The notes under the pieces were generated by a model. It saw only the letters and a program-made list of their open reading frames with translations. It ran no database searches and was not told where the DNA came from. Shown piece after piece: positions 8,106-16,189 of a stretch of 64,000 nt of DNA. Numbering within the stretch: position 1 is the stretch's first letter; every line of letters begins with the position of its first letter. The stretch comes from CADBRN01 sp050944685. Its GTDB lineage: Bacteria; Bacillota; Clostridia; Lachnospirales; Lachnospiraceae. The DNA is taken from contig JBMNRP010000003.1 of assembly GCA_050944685.1 (NCBI GenBank), forward strand, positions 62,001 through 126,000, read 5' to 3'. The position numbers were made by a program, and so were the translations under genes.

Positions 8106-8594
8106 TCACACCTCAATCGTGATAGTACGATGAGTGGACTCGTAATGAATGATCTCGACGCCGGCGGCCCGGAACATCATCTTCGACGCCGTGTTCGAAG
8201 CGGACCCGTTGTATTTGTCGCTGTCGTAAATCACGGTCCGGATGCCCGCCTGGATAATCGCCTTCGCGCACTCGTTGCACGGAAAGAGCGAGACGTAAAT
8301 CTTTGTCCCCTCCAGGCTGCCGCCGCGGTAATTCAGAATCGCATTGAGTTCACTGTGGGTCACGTAGACATACTTCGTCTTCAGGGGGTCTTCGTTTTCC
8401 CGCTGCCAGGGAAATTCATCGTCGGAACACCCGGTGGGAAAGCCATTGTACCCGATCGAAAGAATCTTGTTGTCCTGGCTGACGATGCACGAGCCGACCT
8501 GGGAATTCGGATCCTTCGAGCGCATTCCCGCAAGCTTCGCGACCGCCATGAAATATTCGTCCCATGAAATATAATCTTTCCGCTTGCCGCTCAC
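8106..8594 (-). CDS. comEB: dCMP / deoxycytidylate deaminase (ComEB family)
   Basis: Zinc deaminase making dUMP from dCMP for thymidylate synthesis. The 162 residues carry HSELNAI (zinc His and catalytic Glu) and PCNECAKAI (zinc Cys pair), plus the GYNGFPTGCSD segment typical of dCMP deaminases. It lies between upp and udp, with 22 and 31 bases on either side, and fits the pyrimidine salvage operon. The dTTP/dCTP allosteric behaviour of the family cannot be judged here. Confidence 0.93.
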   Translation of the reverse strand: MSGKRKDYISWDEYFMAVAKLAGMRSKDPNSQVGSCIVSQDNKILSIGYNGFPTGCSDDEFPWQRENEDPLKTKYVYVTHSELNAILNYRGGSLEGTKIYVSLFPCNECAKAIIQAGIRTVIYDSDKYNGSASNTASKMMFRAAGVEIIHYESTHRTITIEV

Positions 8595-8616
8595 AGCCAG
8601 TCCTCCCGTTTATCTC

Positions 8617-9246
8617 TTACTTCGTTCCGAAAATCCGGTCCCCGGCATCGCCGAGTCCCGGCACGATGTATCCGTTTTCATTCAGATGATCATCCAGCGC
8701 GCCGATGTACATATCGACGTCCGGATGTTCTCTTTTCATTCTCTCCACTCCCTCGGGGGCAGCGATGATGCACATGAAATGAATTTTCCTGGCTCCGTGC
8801 TGCTTCAGCAAGGTGATCGCCGCCGTGGCGGAACCGCCTGTGGCGAGCATCGGATCGGTCACAAAAACCTCCCGGTTCCCGATGTCCGAAGGAAGCTTGC
8901 AGTAATACTCGACCGGCTCGAGCGTCTCCGGATCGCGGTAGATTCCAATATGACCGACTTTCGCCGCGGGATTGATCGTCTTGAAACCCGAGACCATGCC
9001 CAGGCCCGCGCGCAGGATCGGCACGACAGCCATTTTCAGGCCGGCCAGCCGCTTCACGGTCGTCTTGGCGAGAGGCGTCTCGATCTCCACATCCTCGAGC
9101 GGAAGATTGCGGGCGGCCTCGTAGCACATCAGCATAGAGATCTCGCCGATGATTTCCTGGAACTCCTTCGAGCTCGTGTTCTTGTCGCGGATAATTCCGA
9201 TCTTATGCTGGATCAGCGGATGATCCATCACCATTACTTTACTCAA
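8617..9246 (-). CDS. upp: Uracil phosphoribosyltransferase
   Basis: Joins uracil to PRPP to give UMP. The start is TTG 9246, seven bases after GAGGAGG, giving 209 residues, the usual Upp length; the N terminus MSKVMVMDHPLIQHK matches the family. The PRPP loop VTDPMLATGGSA and the uracil-binding YIVPGLGDAGDRIFGT are intact. The TTG overlaps the TGA of the preceding phosphatase-like gene (ATTGA), so the two are probably translationally coupled. Confidence 0.96.
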   Translation of the reverse strand: MSKVMVMDHPLIQHKIGIIRDKNTSSKEFQEIIGEISMLMCYEAARNLPLEDVEIETPLAKTTVKRLAGLKMAVVPILRAGLGMVSGFKTINPAAKVGHIGIYRDPETLEPVEYYCKLPSDIGNREVFVTDPMLATGGSATAAITLLKQHGARKIHFMCIIAAPEGVERMKREHPDVDMYIGALDDHLNENGYIVPGLGDAGDRIFGTK

Positions 9247-9701
9247 TTCTGTTCCTCCTCGTTGATTCGCTTCGCGGCGATCCGGACCAGCTCGCGAAGA
9301 AGCTCCCAGCATCTTCCATACTGTGCCAGATCCTCCCCGAAGAGCGGATCGATATCACCGGAAAATCCGGTAAATTCGCTGATTGAATAGACATCCGTCC
9401 GGTAATTCAGAAGTTCCTCTGCTTTCGGCTTCTGATTTTCTTCCATGACCAGAACCAGCGTCTTCTGCGTCAGGTCGTCCTCCGACAGCTGGGAGGCGGT
9501 GTGTTCCGCCGCCGTCATGTCATGGCTCCGGAGAATGGCCTCCGCCTTCGGATTGACCGGCTGAGGAAAGAGAACCACCAGACCCCTGGACAGAATCCTC
9601 GGTTCCGTCACCAGGTCTGCCGAGCGCATAATGGTGGCCGCCATCACAGCCCGGGCCGTATCGTCGGAATCGACGAAAATTATTGTGTCATACTGTTTCA
9701 A
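9243..9701 (-). CDS. Low-molecular-weight phosphatase-like (YwlE-like) protein lacking the catalytic cysteine
   Basis: 152 residues with the length and layout of LMW protein phosphatases. In active members the P-loop near the N terminus reads V-C-x5-R-S; here it is V10-D11-S-D-D-T-A-R17-A, so the nucleophilic Cys is Asp and only the Arg is kept. A late segment, DPLFGEDLAQYGRCWELL, resembles the family's general-acid Asp-Pro loop and C-terminal helix. Gene order agrees: in Bacillus the Arg-phosphatase gene ywlE lies near ywlC (sua5) and upp, as here. The frame is intact and tightly packed between its neighbours, so it looks like a maintained but catalytically dead homologue. The family call is moderate because overall similarity is low. 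Confidence 0.6.
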   Translation of the reverse strand: MKQYDTIIFVDSDDTARAVMAATIMRSADLVTEPRILSRGLVVLFPQPVNPKAEAILRSHDMTAAEHTASQLSEDDLTQKTLVLVMEENQKPKAEELLNYRTDVYSISEFTGFSGDIDPLFGEDLAQYGRCWELLRELVRIAAKRINEEEQN

Positions 9702-9725
9702 AACGAATTTTCTCCGTACTTCCCT

Positions 9726-10796
9726 CTATGATTTCAGAATATCCTCTGCTCTGCGGACCTTGTGTCCGGCCGCTTTCATCAGGCGGTTCATGATGGCCGC
9801 CCCCATCTCAGGAGTGTCGAATGACTCGGAATAGATCAGGTCCGCATGCTCCTCGTCGAAATCTCGAAGGATTTCATAGAGATGACGGGCGATCGACTCC
9901 TCATCCAGACGGCTTCCGATGTCGTGGACATCTCCCTCCGTGTATGCGCCGCGGGACTCGTCCGTGCAGATGACGCCGGTTTTCTTTCCGGCTTCCGTGT
10001 TCTCACGGACCAGTTTTCGGATGGCCTGCTGCACTTCTTCCGGCTTCCCCTCAACAATCGTCAGATCCGCCTTCGGGGCGTAGTGGCGGTACTTCATCCC
10101 CGGCGCCTTCGGGCGGATGCCGGAGTTTTCCGGCAGGATACCCGGATCGACCGTCACCGGTCCGACGATGGATTCCGCCATTGTCTGATTGATGTACCCG
10201 GGACGCAGAATGGACGGCGGATCGACTGTAAAATCGATGATCGTGGACTCCAGCCCGATGTCGACCTGACCGCCGTCAATAATCATATCAATCTGATCGC
10301 CGAGATCCTCCTCGACGTGTTCCGCCAGGGTCGGGCTCGGCCGGCCCGAGGTATTCGCGCTCGGCGCGGCGATGTAGCCGCCGGCGAAACGGATCAGATG
10401 CATCGCGATCTTATTGCTCGGGAAGCGGACCGCCACCGTGAAAAGTCCGCCCGTCGTCTCGAGCGGCACTTCGTCCGTCTTTTCAAAGATCATCGTAAGA
10501 GGCCCCGGCCAGAACGCCTCCGCCATCTTCCGCGCCTTTTCCGGCACATTCTTCGCGATGCGCCCGAGAGATTCCAGATCGGCGATGTGGACGATCAGCG
10601 GATTGTCCGACGGTCTTCCCTTTGCGGCGTAAATTTTCCGCGAAGCCTCCGGGTCCAGAGCGTTTCCGCCCAGACCGTAGACCGTTTCGGTCGGAAACGC
10701 GACAAGGCCGCCCGCCTGCAGGATTTCTCCTGCCTCGCGAAGCGCCCCGTCATCTATCCGGTCTTCCGTCATGCGGACGACCTTTGCATGAGCCAA
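9726..10796 (-). CDS. L-threonylcarbamoyladenylate synthase (Sua5 type)
   Basis: Makes threonylcarbamoyl-AMP from Thr, bicarbonate and ATP, the first step of t6A modification of tRNAs reading ANN codons. Residues 15-205 are the YrdC/TsaC domain (LVAFPTETVYGLG, AAKGRPSDNPLIVH, WPGPLTMIF, APSANTSGRPSPT); after the linker ending KYRHYAPKADL comes the Sua5 C-terminal domain. 356 residues is normal. The TTG start at 10796 directly follows the TAA of the coiled-coil gene and has GGAGGAAGAG before it; ATG 10772 is less likely because relatives have the K-V-V-R-x-T-E-D-x-I stretch. Confidence 0.93.
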   Translation of the reverse strand: MAHAKVVRMTEDRIDDGALREAGEILQAGGLVAFPTETVYGLGGNALDPEASRKIYAAKGRPSDNPLIVHIADLESLGRIAKNVPEKARKMAEAFWPGPLTMIFEKTDEVPLETTGGLFTVAVRFPSNKIAMHLIRFAGGYIAAPSANTSGRPSPTLAEHVEEDLGDQIDMIIDGGQVDIGLESTIIDFTVDPPSILRPGYINQTMAESIVGPVTVDPGILPENSGIRPKAPGMKYRHYAPKADLTIVEGKPEEVQQAIRKLVRENTEAGKKTGVICTDESRGAYTEGDVHDIGSRLDEESIARHLYEILRDFDEEHADLIYSESFDTPEMGAAIMNRLMKAAGHKVRRAEDILKS

Positions 10797-11381
10797 TTAC
10801 TCTTCCTCCTCGTCGCCGCCTTCTTCCATGCCCGGCATGTCGCGGACGATTTTGTGGATCGAGCGATAAGACTCCATGAATTTTCTCTGAACCTGGTTAA
10901 CCATGTCGATGATGCTCTCCAGTTCCTCCTCGACGGATTTGTAGCGCTGTTCGCCGTCGTCGATCCTGCGGTCGATCTCATCCTGAACCGCGTCGACCTT
11001 TCTCTCCGCCTCTGCCTCGGCGTCCGAGATGATCTGATTCTTCTTCTCCTCGGCGTCGCGGATCATCTGATCGGAACGAACCTTCGCGTCGTAGACCAGA
11101 CTCCCGATGCTCTCGTAATTGTCAATGTAGGACTGATATTTCTCACGGATATCACGCTTCAGCTCATCGATCTCCGAATCTTTCTCGTCAACTTTTGCGC
11201 GAAGGCGCTCGATCTCTTCGTCTTTTTTTCTGATCTCATCTCTTAATTCCAAGGTATCCACGCTATTTTCACCCTTTTTCTGAATTGCTTTGCCGATTTT
11301 CTCCGCCGTCTGATCTACTACTTTCGTCTCGCCGTCTTCTCCGACGATCTGCGTTTTAAACATTTCCTCGTTTTCTGCCAT
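10797..11381 (-). CDS. Acidic coiled-coil protein, DivIVA-like in the central part
   Basis: 194 residues, almost wholly helical and highly charged. Residues 45-85 and 95-165 form heptad-rich coiled coils; the segment AKVRSDQMIRDAEEKKNQII and the following DAEAEAERK pattern recall the C-terminal half of DivIVA/GpsB proteins, but the N-terminal membrane-binding DivIVA motif is not evident. The tail ends in a run of Glu. It is the first gene of the unit leading to sua5 and upp, whose start abuts its stop codon. The ATG has GGGGAG ten bases upstream and an AT-rich stretch at 11410-11450 that could hold the promoter. Function not known; a role in division or cell-shape scaffolding is only a guess from the fold. 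Confidence 0.75.
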   Translation of the reverse strand: MAENEEMFKTQIVGEDGETKVVDQTAEKIGKAIQKKGENSVDTLELRDEIRKKDEEIERLRAKVDEKDSEIDELKRDIREKYQSYIDNYESIGSLVYDAKVRSDQMIRDAEEKKNQIISDAEAEAERKVDAVQDEIDRRIDDGEQRYKSVEEELESIIDMVNQVQRKFMESYRSIHKIVRDMPGMEEGGDEEEE

Positions 11382-11504
11382 AGTTTGTCACTCCCCTTTT
11401 CAGCTTGACATTACTTCATATTATTTATTTATATTTATATACAGTCCGGTGCGCACAGCCGCCCCGGATCGTACAGACGGATCCTTCCCTGAAAAGCGCG
11501 CTTC

Positions 11505-13184
11505 TCAGGAGAGATATTTCTGGATAATGTTCCACACGGAGGAACGCTCATAGCCGAGCCGCCATGCTCCGACGCCGGCAAGGTCATACTCCTTGATCAG
11601 CTTCATCTTTTCTTCCAGAGCGGTTTCGTCCTCCATCCAGATGGAATAACGGGCGTCAGAGGTCTCGGCGGTCCCGTAGTTTTCACCGACGTCCTCGTCG
11701 AAGGAAAGCTCGATACCGTGTTCAGAGACGAAGCTGTCGGCCTCGTCCATCCCGAGCGTCTCGCTCTGAGGAACCGAACTTCCGAATTTTTCGGTCCAGC
11801 CCCGCGTGTAAAACGGAACCGCATTGATGACCTGCTCTTTCGATACCTCGGCAAGCGTATCCTGGATTCCCTGCTCCACGAAAGAGATCGAGGCGACCGG
11901 CCCGGGCTCCTCGGAGGTGGAGTTGTACTCATCGTATCCCATGATGACGATGTAGTCCGCGCATTTGGCCTGTTCCGCCCTCTTGTAGTACTTCGTGTAG
12001 GAGGGCACGAAATTGTCCACCGAGATGACCAGGTTTTTCTGGTGAGCCGCGACGCAGAGTTCCCGGATGAACTGCAGATACTGCGGAAGCGATTCTTCCG
12101 AGAGCGACTCGAAATCCAGATTGATTCCGTCAAAGCCCGTCGCGTCCGCAGCGCTCATCAGCTGGCTGATAATGCCGGACCGCGCTGTACTGTCCGCGAA
12201 GAAGGTGGCGGGATCGGCGGACTGGCTGTCCGTATCGACATCCCCGAAGTGAGCCCAGACTGACAGTCCCGCTGCATGCGCCTGATCCACATAGGACTTG
12301 GACGCGTAGGAACGAAGCGTTCCGGAATTGTCCGTGACGGCGAACCAGGTGGGGCTGATGGTATTCAGTCCGGAGGCATTCTGGATCACCTGCTGGAGCG
12401 TGTTGTTCACGTCAGAGTTGCTCATATAATGCCAGGCGAGACAGATCTTTTCCCCGGATGTGTCCGCCTTCGGAAATACATATTTTTCGTCGGTCGTGTG
12501 TTCGATTCCGGTCTTGTCGGAAACGGAAATGGAGCTGTTCTTCACATAACCCACATATCCTTCCTCGGTCGCGATCTCCGTCCAGGAATCCATCTCCTTG
12601 TTCACAACGACAGAAGCGCCCTTTTTGACTTCCGTGATGATCGCGCTCTTCGGGCCGCCGCGGTAGCGGACCTCGGTATCTTCGGTGACTGAAGCCGTCT
12701 TTACGTCTTCCCACTCGTTCCGCGCGACGAGACGGTTCGGATCCGAATACGTCGTCAGATCAATGTCTGAATTGTCGCGGATGCATTCTGCGGAGATATA
12801 GGGGGTCCCGTCTATCATGATCAGATTTCCGCTCCCGTCATCCTCCGTCCAGGTCAGAGTCCCGGAGGGCAGAGTCAGAAGAAGCTGCTGCTTATTGCTG
12901 TCATAATAGAAACCGCTGTTCAGATAATTCCACGCAGTCGTGAAATCAACATAGATTTTTCCGTTTACAACCTTTCCTTTTTCGTCCAGTTTCTCGCCGT
13001 TGACGATCAGCGCCGCTTCGTCACCCGCCTGGATGCCAAAATAGGACGAAGCAGACATCTTCTCGGTAGATCCGGAATACTTATTGAAAAAAAGTGCGAT
13101 CACGATAACGATCAGCACTGCTACGATCAGAGATATTAGAATCGGAATGGGAGATTTCCTTTTCTTTTTTCGCCTTTTTGCCAT
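11505..13184 (-). CDS. Membrane-anchored/secreted glycoside hydrolase family 18 protein with SH3 domain
   Basis: 559 residues. An RRKKKRK cluster precedes a single membrane segment at 13-35, so the rest is outside the cell. Residues about 55-155 resemble the copper amine oxidase-like N domain (ALIVNGEKL, then YVDFTTAWNYLN), 160-230 a bacterial SH3 domain, and 245-559 a GH18 barrel with the catalytic motif FDGINLDFE, the Glu near 357. This layout is that of spore/cell-wall YaaH-like or SleL-like glycosidases, probably acting on peptidoglycan or chitin-like sugars. ATG 13184 was chosen because a promoter lies at 13223-13251; the open frame further upstream crosses that promoter and a terminator and is spurious. 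Confidence 0.88.
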   Translation of the reverse strand: MAKRRKKKRKSPIPILISLIVAVLIVIVIALFFNKYSGSTEKMSASSYFGIQAGDEAALIVNGEKLDEKGKVVNGKIYVDFTTAWNYLNSGFYYDSNKQQLLLTLPSGTLTWTEDDGSGNLIMIDGTPYISAECIRDNSDIDLTTYSDPNRLVARNEWEDVKTASVTEDTEVRYRGGPKSAIITEVKKGASVVVNKEMDSWTEIATEEGYVGYVKNSSISVSDKTGIEHTTDEKYVFPKADTSGEKICLAWHYMSNSDVNNTLQQVIQNASGLNTISPTWFAVTDNSGTLRSYASKSYVDQAHAAGLSVWAHFGDVDTDSQSADPATFFADSTARSGIISQLMSAADATGFDGINLDFESLSEESLPQYLQFIRELCVAAHQKNLVISVDNFVPSYTKYYKRAEQAKCADYIVIMGYDEYNSTSEEPGPVASISFVEQGIQDTLAEVSKEQVINAVPFYTRGWTEKFGSSVPQSETLGMDEADSFVSEHGIELSFDEDVGENYGTAETSDARYSIWMEDETALEEKMKLIKEYDLAGVGAWRLGYERSSVWNIIQKYLS

Positions 13185-13222
13185 TCTTCTGTAGATTCCC
13201 CTCTTCGTAAAATCCAGAATTA

Positions 13223-13251
13223 ATTGTAGCATGACAGAATTGAGATGGCAA
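13223..13251 (-). promoter_or_regulatory. Promoter for the GH18 gene
   Basis: Minus strand TTGCCA (13251-13246), 17-base spacer, TACAAT (13228-13223), about 40 bases upstream of the chosen start codon. Confidence 0.7.
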
Positions 13252-13272
13252 ATCCTTCGCAAAATTCTGACG

Positions 13273-13343
13273 AAAAAAAAAGACGGTTTCCGGACCCGGT
13301 GAACCGCAGGGGACCTCGCGTTCACTTTCTTCTCCGGAAACCG
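13273..13343 (-). terminator. Intrinsic terminator after the 86-codon gene
   Basis: Minus strand stem of 11 perfect pairs, CGGTTTCCGGA (13343-13333) with TCCGGAAACCG (13294-13284), a long loop with its own GGTTCACC pairing, then C and T-rich sequence with nine T (13281-13273). It lies 35 bases beyond the stop at 13378. Confidence 0.8.
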
Positions 13344-13377
13344 CCTCTCTGACGGAAGAGCATCGTCAAAATGCCCC

Positions 13378-13638
13378 TCACCGGTTCCTGACGGGGCGGA
13401 AGTCCAGCGCCTCGAGCTTTCCGTCGCGGGAGAACTGATAGTCCCGCATATAACATCCGCTCTCGGCAACCAGGCTGGCGATCGTCCGCGGCTCGAACGG
13501 AACCCCGTTCAGCGAGATCTTCGCTCCGCGCACGCTATAAGCTTCCAGCTCCCTTCGGATCCGGTCCGTATCGTTTTTTTCATTTTCCTCCCGAACGGAA
13601 GTCTGTCCTCTTTCCTCCGGACAGTCTGTTTCCCGCAC
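13378..13638 (-). CDS. Small hypothetical protein
   Basis: Up to 86 residues; the first 35 are charged and probably disordered, the remainder (SVRGAKISLNGVPFEPRT, then a segment with GCYMRDYQFS and KLEALDF) reads like a compact alpha/beta peptide. I do not recognise it. Its reality is supported by the strong terminator just after it. The start is uncertain: GTG 13638 lacks a good ribosome binding site, while a strong AAGGAGG lies upstream at 13692-13686 with only an ATT at proper distance in this frame. Two other frames overlap it on this strand but look less protein-like. Confidence 0.45.
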   Translation of the reverse strand: MRETDCPEERGQTSVREENEKNDTDRIRRELEAYSVRGAKISLNGVPFEPRTIASLVAESGCYMRDYQFSRDGKLEALDFRPVRNR

Positions 13639-14135
13639 GGAATCGTCTGTTTCCCTGCCGGGACCTGTGAAAAAAATTTCCTGATCCTCCTTCTTTCTGA
13701 AATTTTTGTGTGCGGCGCCCCATCCGGCTGAGCCATATGAAATTCAGAGGATCCTCTCCGCCCGCAATGTCCGGCGCGGGATCTTCTGTGACAAGAACCG
13801 TTTGCCGCGTTTCCGCCGCCGATCATCCGAGGGAGATAGCCGGGTCAGAGCAGTCCTGCAGAAACGCAGAATAAAGATATGGAAATAAATTTGCAGCCTG
13901 TAATAAAATAAGGGATTGAATATTCCGCGAAGTGCGGAGAGAGAATGCACGGGCAGAACGCCCGGCCGAATATAAACGAGTCAAAATACAAATATTATCT
14001 GTACAAGGGAATCACCGCCTCCCGCACAGCCTTTTGACGCGCCGCTTCATTTATTATAGAAAACAGTTTACGTAATTGCAAGATTGAAATAGATTTTTTT
14101 GAAAAAAATATTACAATTTTTCTGGGCTTTTTGCA
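13639..14135. other. Intergenic region between the small gene and mecA
   Basis: About 500 bases with no convincing gene. It holds a palindrome AGAGGATCCTCT (near 13746), a short hairpin CGGGC-AGAAC-GCCCG (near 13950) and AT-rich sequence toward the mecA promoter. I could not assign any RNA or protein to it. Confidence 0.4.
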
Positions 14136-14164
14136 TTTACAGCGGACGGCGGCTGGTATATAAT
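14136..14164 (+). promoter_or_regulatory. mecA promoter
   Basis: TTTACA (14136-14141), 17-base spacer, TATAAT (14159-14164), 25 bases before the start codon. Confidence 0.85.
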
Positions 14165-14189
14165 TCCTGCAAAGGGAGGAAGTGATGAG

Positions 14190-14945
14190 ATGAAGATCGA
14201 AAAGATCAATGACAGTCAGATCCGATGCACTCTGACCAGTGAGGACCTGGAAAGCCGAAAGATTCGTCTCAGTGAACTGGCATACGGGTCCGAAAAAGCC
14301 AAAGCGCTCTTTCAGGATATGATGCAGGAAGCCCAGGCTCATTACGGATTCAATTCCGGAAATTCTCCGCTGATGATCGAAGCGATCCCCGTATCGCAGG
14401 ACAGCATCATGCTGATCATCACAAAGGTGGATGATCCGGAGGAACTGGATTACCGCTTCGCGAAGTTCTCTCCCTCAAAATCCGATTCGGCGCCGGAGGA
14501 AGGCAGCCGGAAATTCACGGGTGCGGACGACGTGCTGGATCTGTTCCAGAAGATCCGGGATGCACGCGACCAGGCTTCCGGAAAAGATCCGAAAACCGAC
14601 AGCGACGCAGAAAAGACGGAGAACGACGAAGTTTCCGGAAAATCCACCGGGAACCTCGATCTCATGCGGGCGTTCCGTTTCTCCAGTCTTGATCTGGTGA
14701 TCCGCGCGGCGCACAGTCTGAACGGATTCTACAGCGGGAAAAACACCCTGCTGAAGGGGGATGGTTTCTACGATCTGGTACTGCAGCAGTCCGGAAGTAC
14801 CCCGGAACAGTTTAATAAGGTCTGCAATATCCTGACCGAGTTCGGGTCCAGCAATCCGATCTCCGCGGCAGAGGAAGCCCACATGCTGGAGCACGGGGAC
14901 ATCATTATCCGGAGAAAAGCTCTGCAGACTCTGGCGAAACTGTAA
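14190..14945 (+). CDS. mecA: Adaptor protein MecA
   Basis: Adaptor that presents substrates to the ClpC AAA+ chaperone-protease. 251 residues: N-terminal target-binding domain (MKIEKINDSQIRCTLTSEDL, then LFQDMMQEAQAHYGF), an acidic variable linker with many Lys, Asp and Glu at about 95-155, and the ClpC-binding C-terminal domain (DLVIRAAHSLN...GFYDLVLQQ, ending EHGDIIIRRKAL). The ATG follows GGGAGG. It is monocistronic, with its own promoter and a terminator shared with the converging HPr-like gene, and is one of only two plus-strand genes here. Confidence 0.93.
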   Translation: MKIEKINDSQIRCTLTSEDLESRKIRLSELAYGSEKAKALFQDMMQEAQAHYGFNSGNSPLMIEAIPVSQDSIMLIITKVDDPEELDYRFAKFSPSKSDSAPEEGSRKFTGADDVLDLFQKIRDARDQASGKDPKTDSDAEKTENDEVSGKSTGNLDLMRAFRFSSLDLVIRAAHSLNGFYSGKNTLLKGDGFYDLVLQQSGSTPEQFNKVCNILTEFGSSNPISAAEEAHMLEHGDIIIRRKALQTLAKL

Positions 14946-14956
14946 AAATCAGCATT

Positions 14957-14987
14957 AAAAGAACCGGCTGTTCCGCCGGTTCTTTTT
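14957..14987. terminator. Bidirectional terminator between mecA and the Crh-like gene
   Basis: Stem AAAAGAACCGGC / GCCGGTTCTTTTT with loop TGTTCC. It has T runs on both strands, so it can stop mecA on the plus strand and the whiA-crh unit on the minus strand. Confidence 0.88.
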
Positions 14988-15003
14988 CATGTCCAGTTTG
15001 CTG

Positions 15004-15261
15004 TTATTCCTTCGCCGTTAGTGCGGCAGTGATTTTCTCCAGGGCGACCGCTTCGTCCGAGCCGTCCGCTGTAACGGTAATATTATCTCCTTCGGTCAAT
15101 CCGAGCGCCATCATTCCCATGATGCTCTTCGCATTTACGCTGTGGTTTTCGCTCTCCAGATGAATCTGGCTCTGGAACTGGCTGGCAAGCTGAACCAGCA
15201 TTGCCACAGGTCTGGTCTTAAAATCTCCTGACAGACTAACAGTCACATTTTGTCTGACCAT
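15004..15261 (-). CDS. Crh-like HPr paralogue (regulatory Ser46 kept, His15 replaced by Lys)
   Basis: 85 residues with the HPr fold. HPr carries phosphate on His15 for sugar uptake; here position 15 is Lys (G12-D-F-K15-T-R17-P18). The HPr-kinase site is intact: NAKSIMGMMAL with Ser exactly at 46. Loss of His15 with retention of Ser46 defines Crh in Bacillus (Gln15), a CcpA co-regulator that cannot work in the PTS. The gene follows whiA, as crh does in the Bacillus yvcJ-yvcK-yvcL-crh cluster. ATG 15261 follows AAGGAG and overlaps the end of whiA by 26 bases. The regulatory role is inferred from family and context. Confidence 0.85.
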   Translation of the reverse strand: MVRQNVTVSLSGDFKTRPVAMLVQLASQFQSQIHLESENHSVNAKSIMGMMALGLTEGDNITVTADGSDEAVALEKITAALTAKE

Positions 15262-16171
15262 TTTTTTCTCCTTCCATTTCCTCACGAAGCTTTGCGGCTA
15301 TTTTCCCCAGCCTTCTAAGTCTGTGATTTACTCCTGATTTGCCGACAGGCGGGTCAAGTTTCTCGCCGAGCTCCTGAAGTGAAGCCTCTGGATATTGTAT
15401 ACGAAGTCGCGCCATTTCGTCAAGTCCATTTGGCAATGAGCATAAGCCGATTTTTTCTTCGATCAGGCGGATGTCCTCCGTCTGCCGGACCGCCGCGCTC
15501 ACGGTCTTGCTGATGTTCGCGGTCTCACAGTTCACCTTCCGGTTCACATTCCCGCGCATTTCCTTCAGAATGCGGACGTTCTCCAGCTTCATCAGGCCGG
15601 TTCTGGATCCCATCATGCCGAGCAGATCGGATATCTCATCAATTTCCTTGATATATACGACAATGTCATTCCGCCTCCGGACCGTCCTGGCGTGAAGCCC
15701 CTCCTCGTTGATGGTGTCCTTCAGGGTTTCCGCCCGCTCGTCATCCTGGCACACCATCTCAAAATGGTATGACCGGTTCGGATCGCTGACCGATCCGCAC
15801 ACCAGAAAGGCGCCGCGGATGAAGGCCCTGCGGCAGCACTCTCTGCGGAATACCGGGTGGGCGTTTGCCTCCGCGATTTTGCGGATGGTATCCGGATTTC
15901 TCTCGATAACGTTATACCGATGGGTTCCCTTCCGTCTGCCCTTTTTTACTTCCAGCTCCGGGGAACCTCCGAACAGCTTTTTCAGGAGACGGAAATACTT
16001 TTCCGCTGCGGGAGCGGAATCCGTCCGGAAGACAAACGCGTCCGCCCCCGGTCCGTCCGGAAGCGCCGATCCGGAATAATACGTCATCGCGTAAAACTCG
16101 GCCAGCTGGCAGTGCCTCGCACCGCCGATCCTTCTGGACAATTCTGATCTGATCTCTCCGGAAAACGACAT
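15236..16171 (-). CDS. whiA: WhiA, DNA-binding protein with LAGLIDADG-like and helix-turn-helix domains
   Basis: 311 residues. The N-terminal part (MSFSGEIRSELSRR, then CCRRAFIRGAFLVCGSVSDP) is the degenerate homing-endonuclease-like domain, the C-terminal part (ARLRIQYPEASLQELGEKLD followed by GKSGVNHRLRRLGKIA) is the helix-turn-helix. In actinobacteria WhiA controls sporulation septation, in Bacillus it affects division and chromosome segregation. It begins 18 bases after rapZ and overlaps the Crh-like gene, so the three are probably one unit. Confidence 0.95.
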   Translation of the reverse strand: MSFSGEIRSELSRRIGGARHCQLAEFYAMTYYSGSALPDGPGADAFVFRTDSAPAAEKYFRLLKKLFGGSPELEVKKGRRKGTHRYNVIERNPDTIRKIAEANAHPVFRRECCRRAFIRGAFLVCGSVSDPNRSYHFEMVCQDDERAETLKDTINEEGLHARTVRRRNDIVVYIKEIDEISDLLGMMGSRTGLMKLENVRILKEMRGNVNRKVNCETANISKTVSAAVRQTEDIRLIEEKIGLCSLPNGLDEMARLRIQYPEASLQELGEKLDPPVGKSGVNHRLRRLGKIAAKLREEMEGEKNGQTKCDC

Positions 16172-16189
16172 GTCTCTCTTCCCGTCCGT

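Noticed and set aside
13185..13469. N-terminal extension of the GH18 frame
   Set aside because: It would cross a promoter and a terminator and overlaps the small gene at 13378-13638; the residues are unlike a signal peptide.
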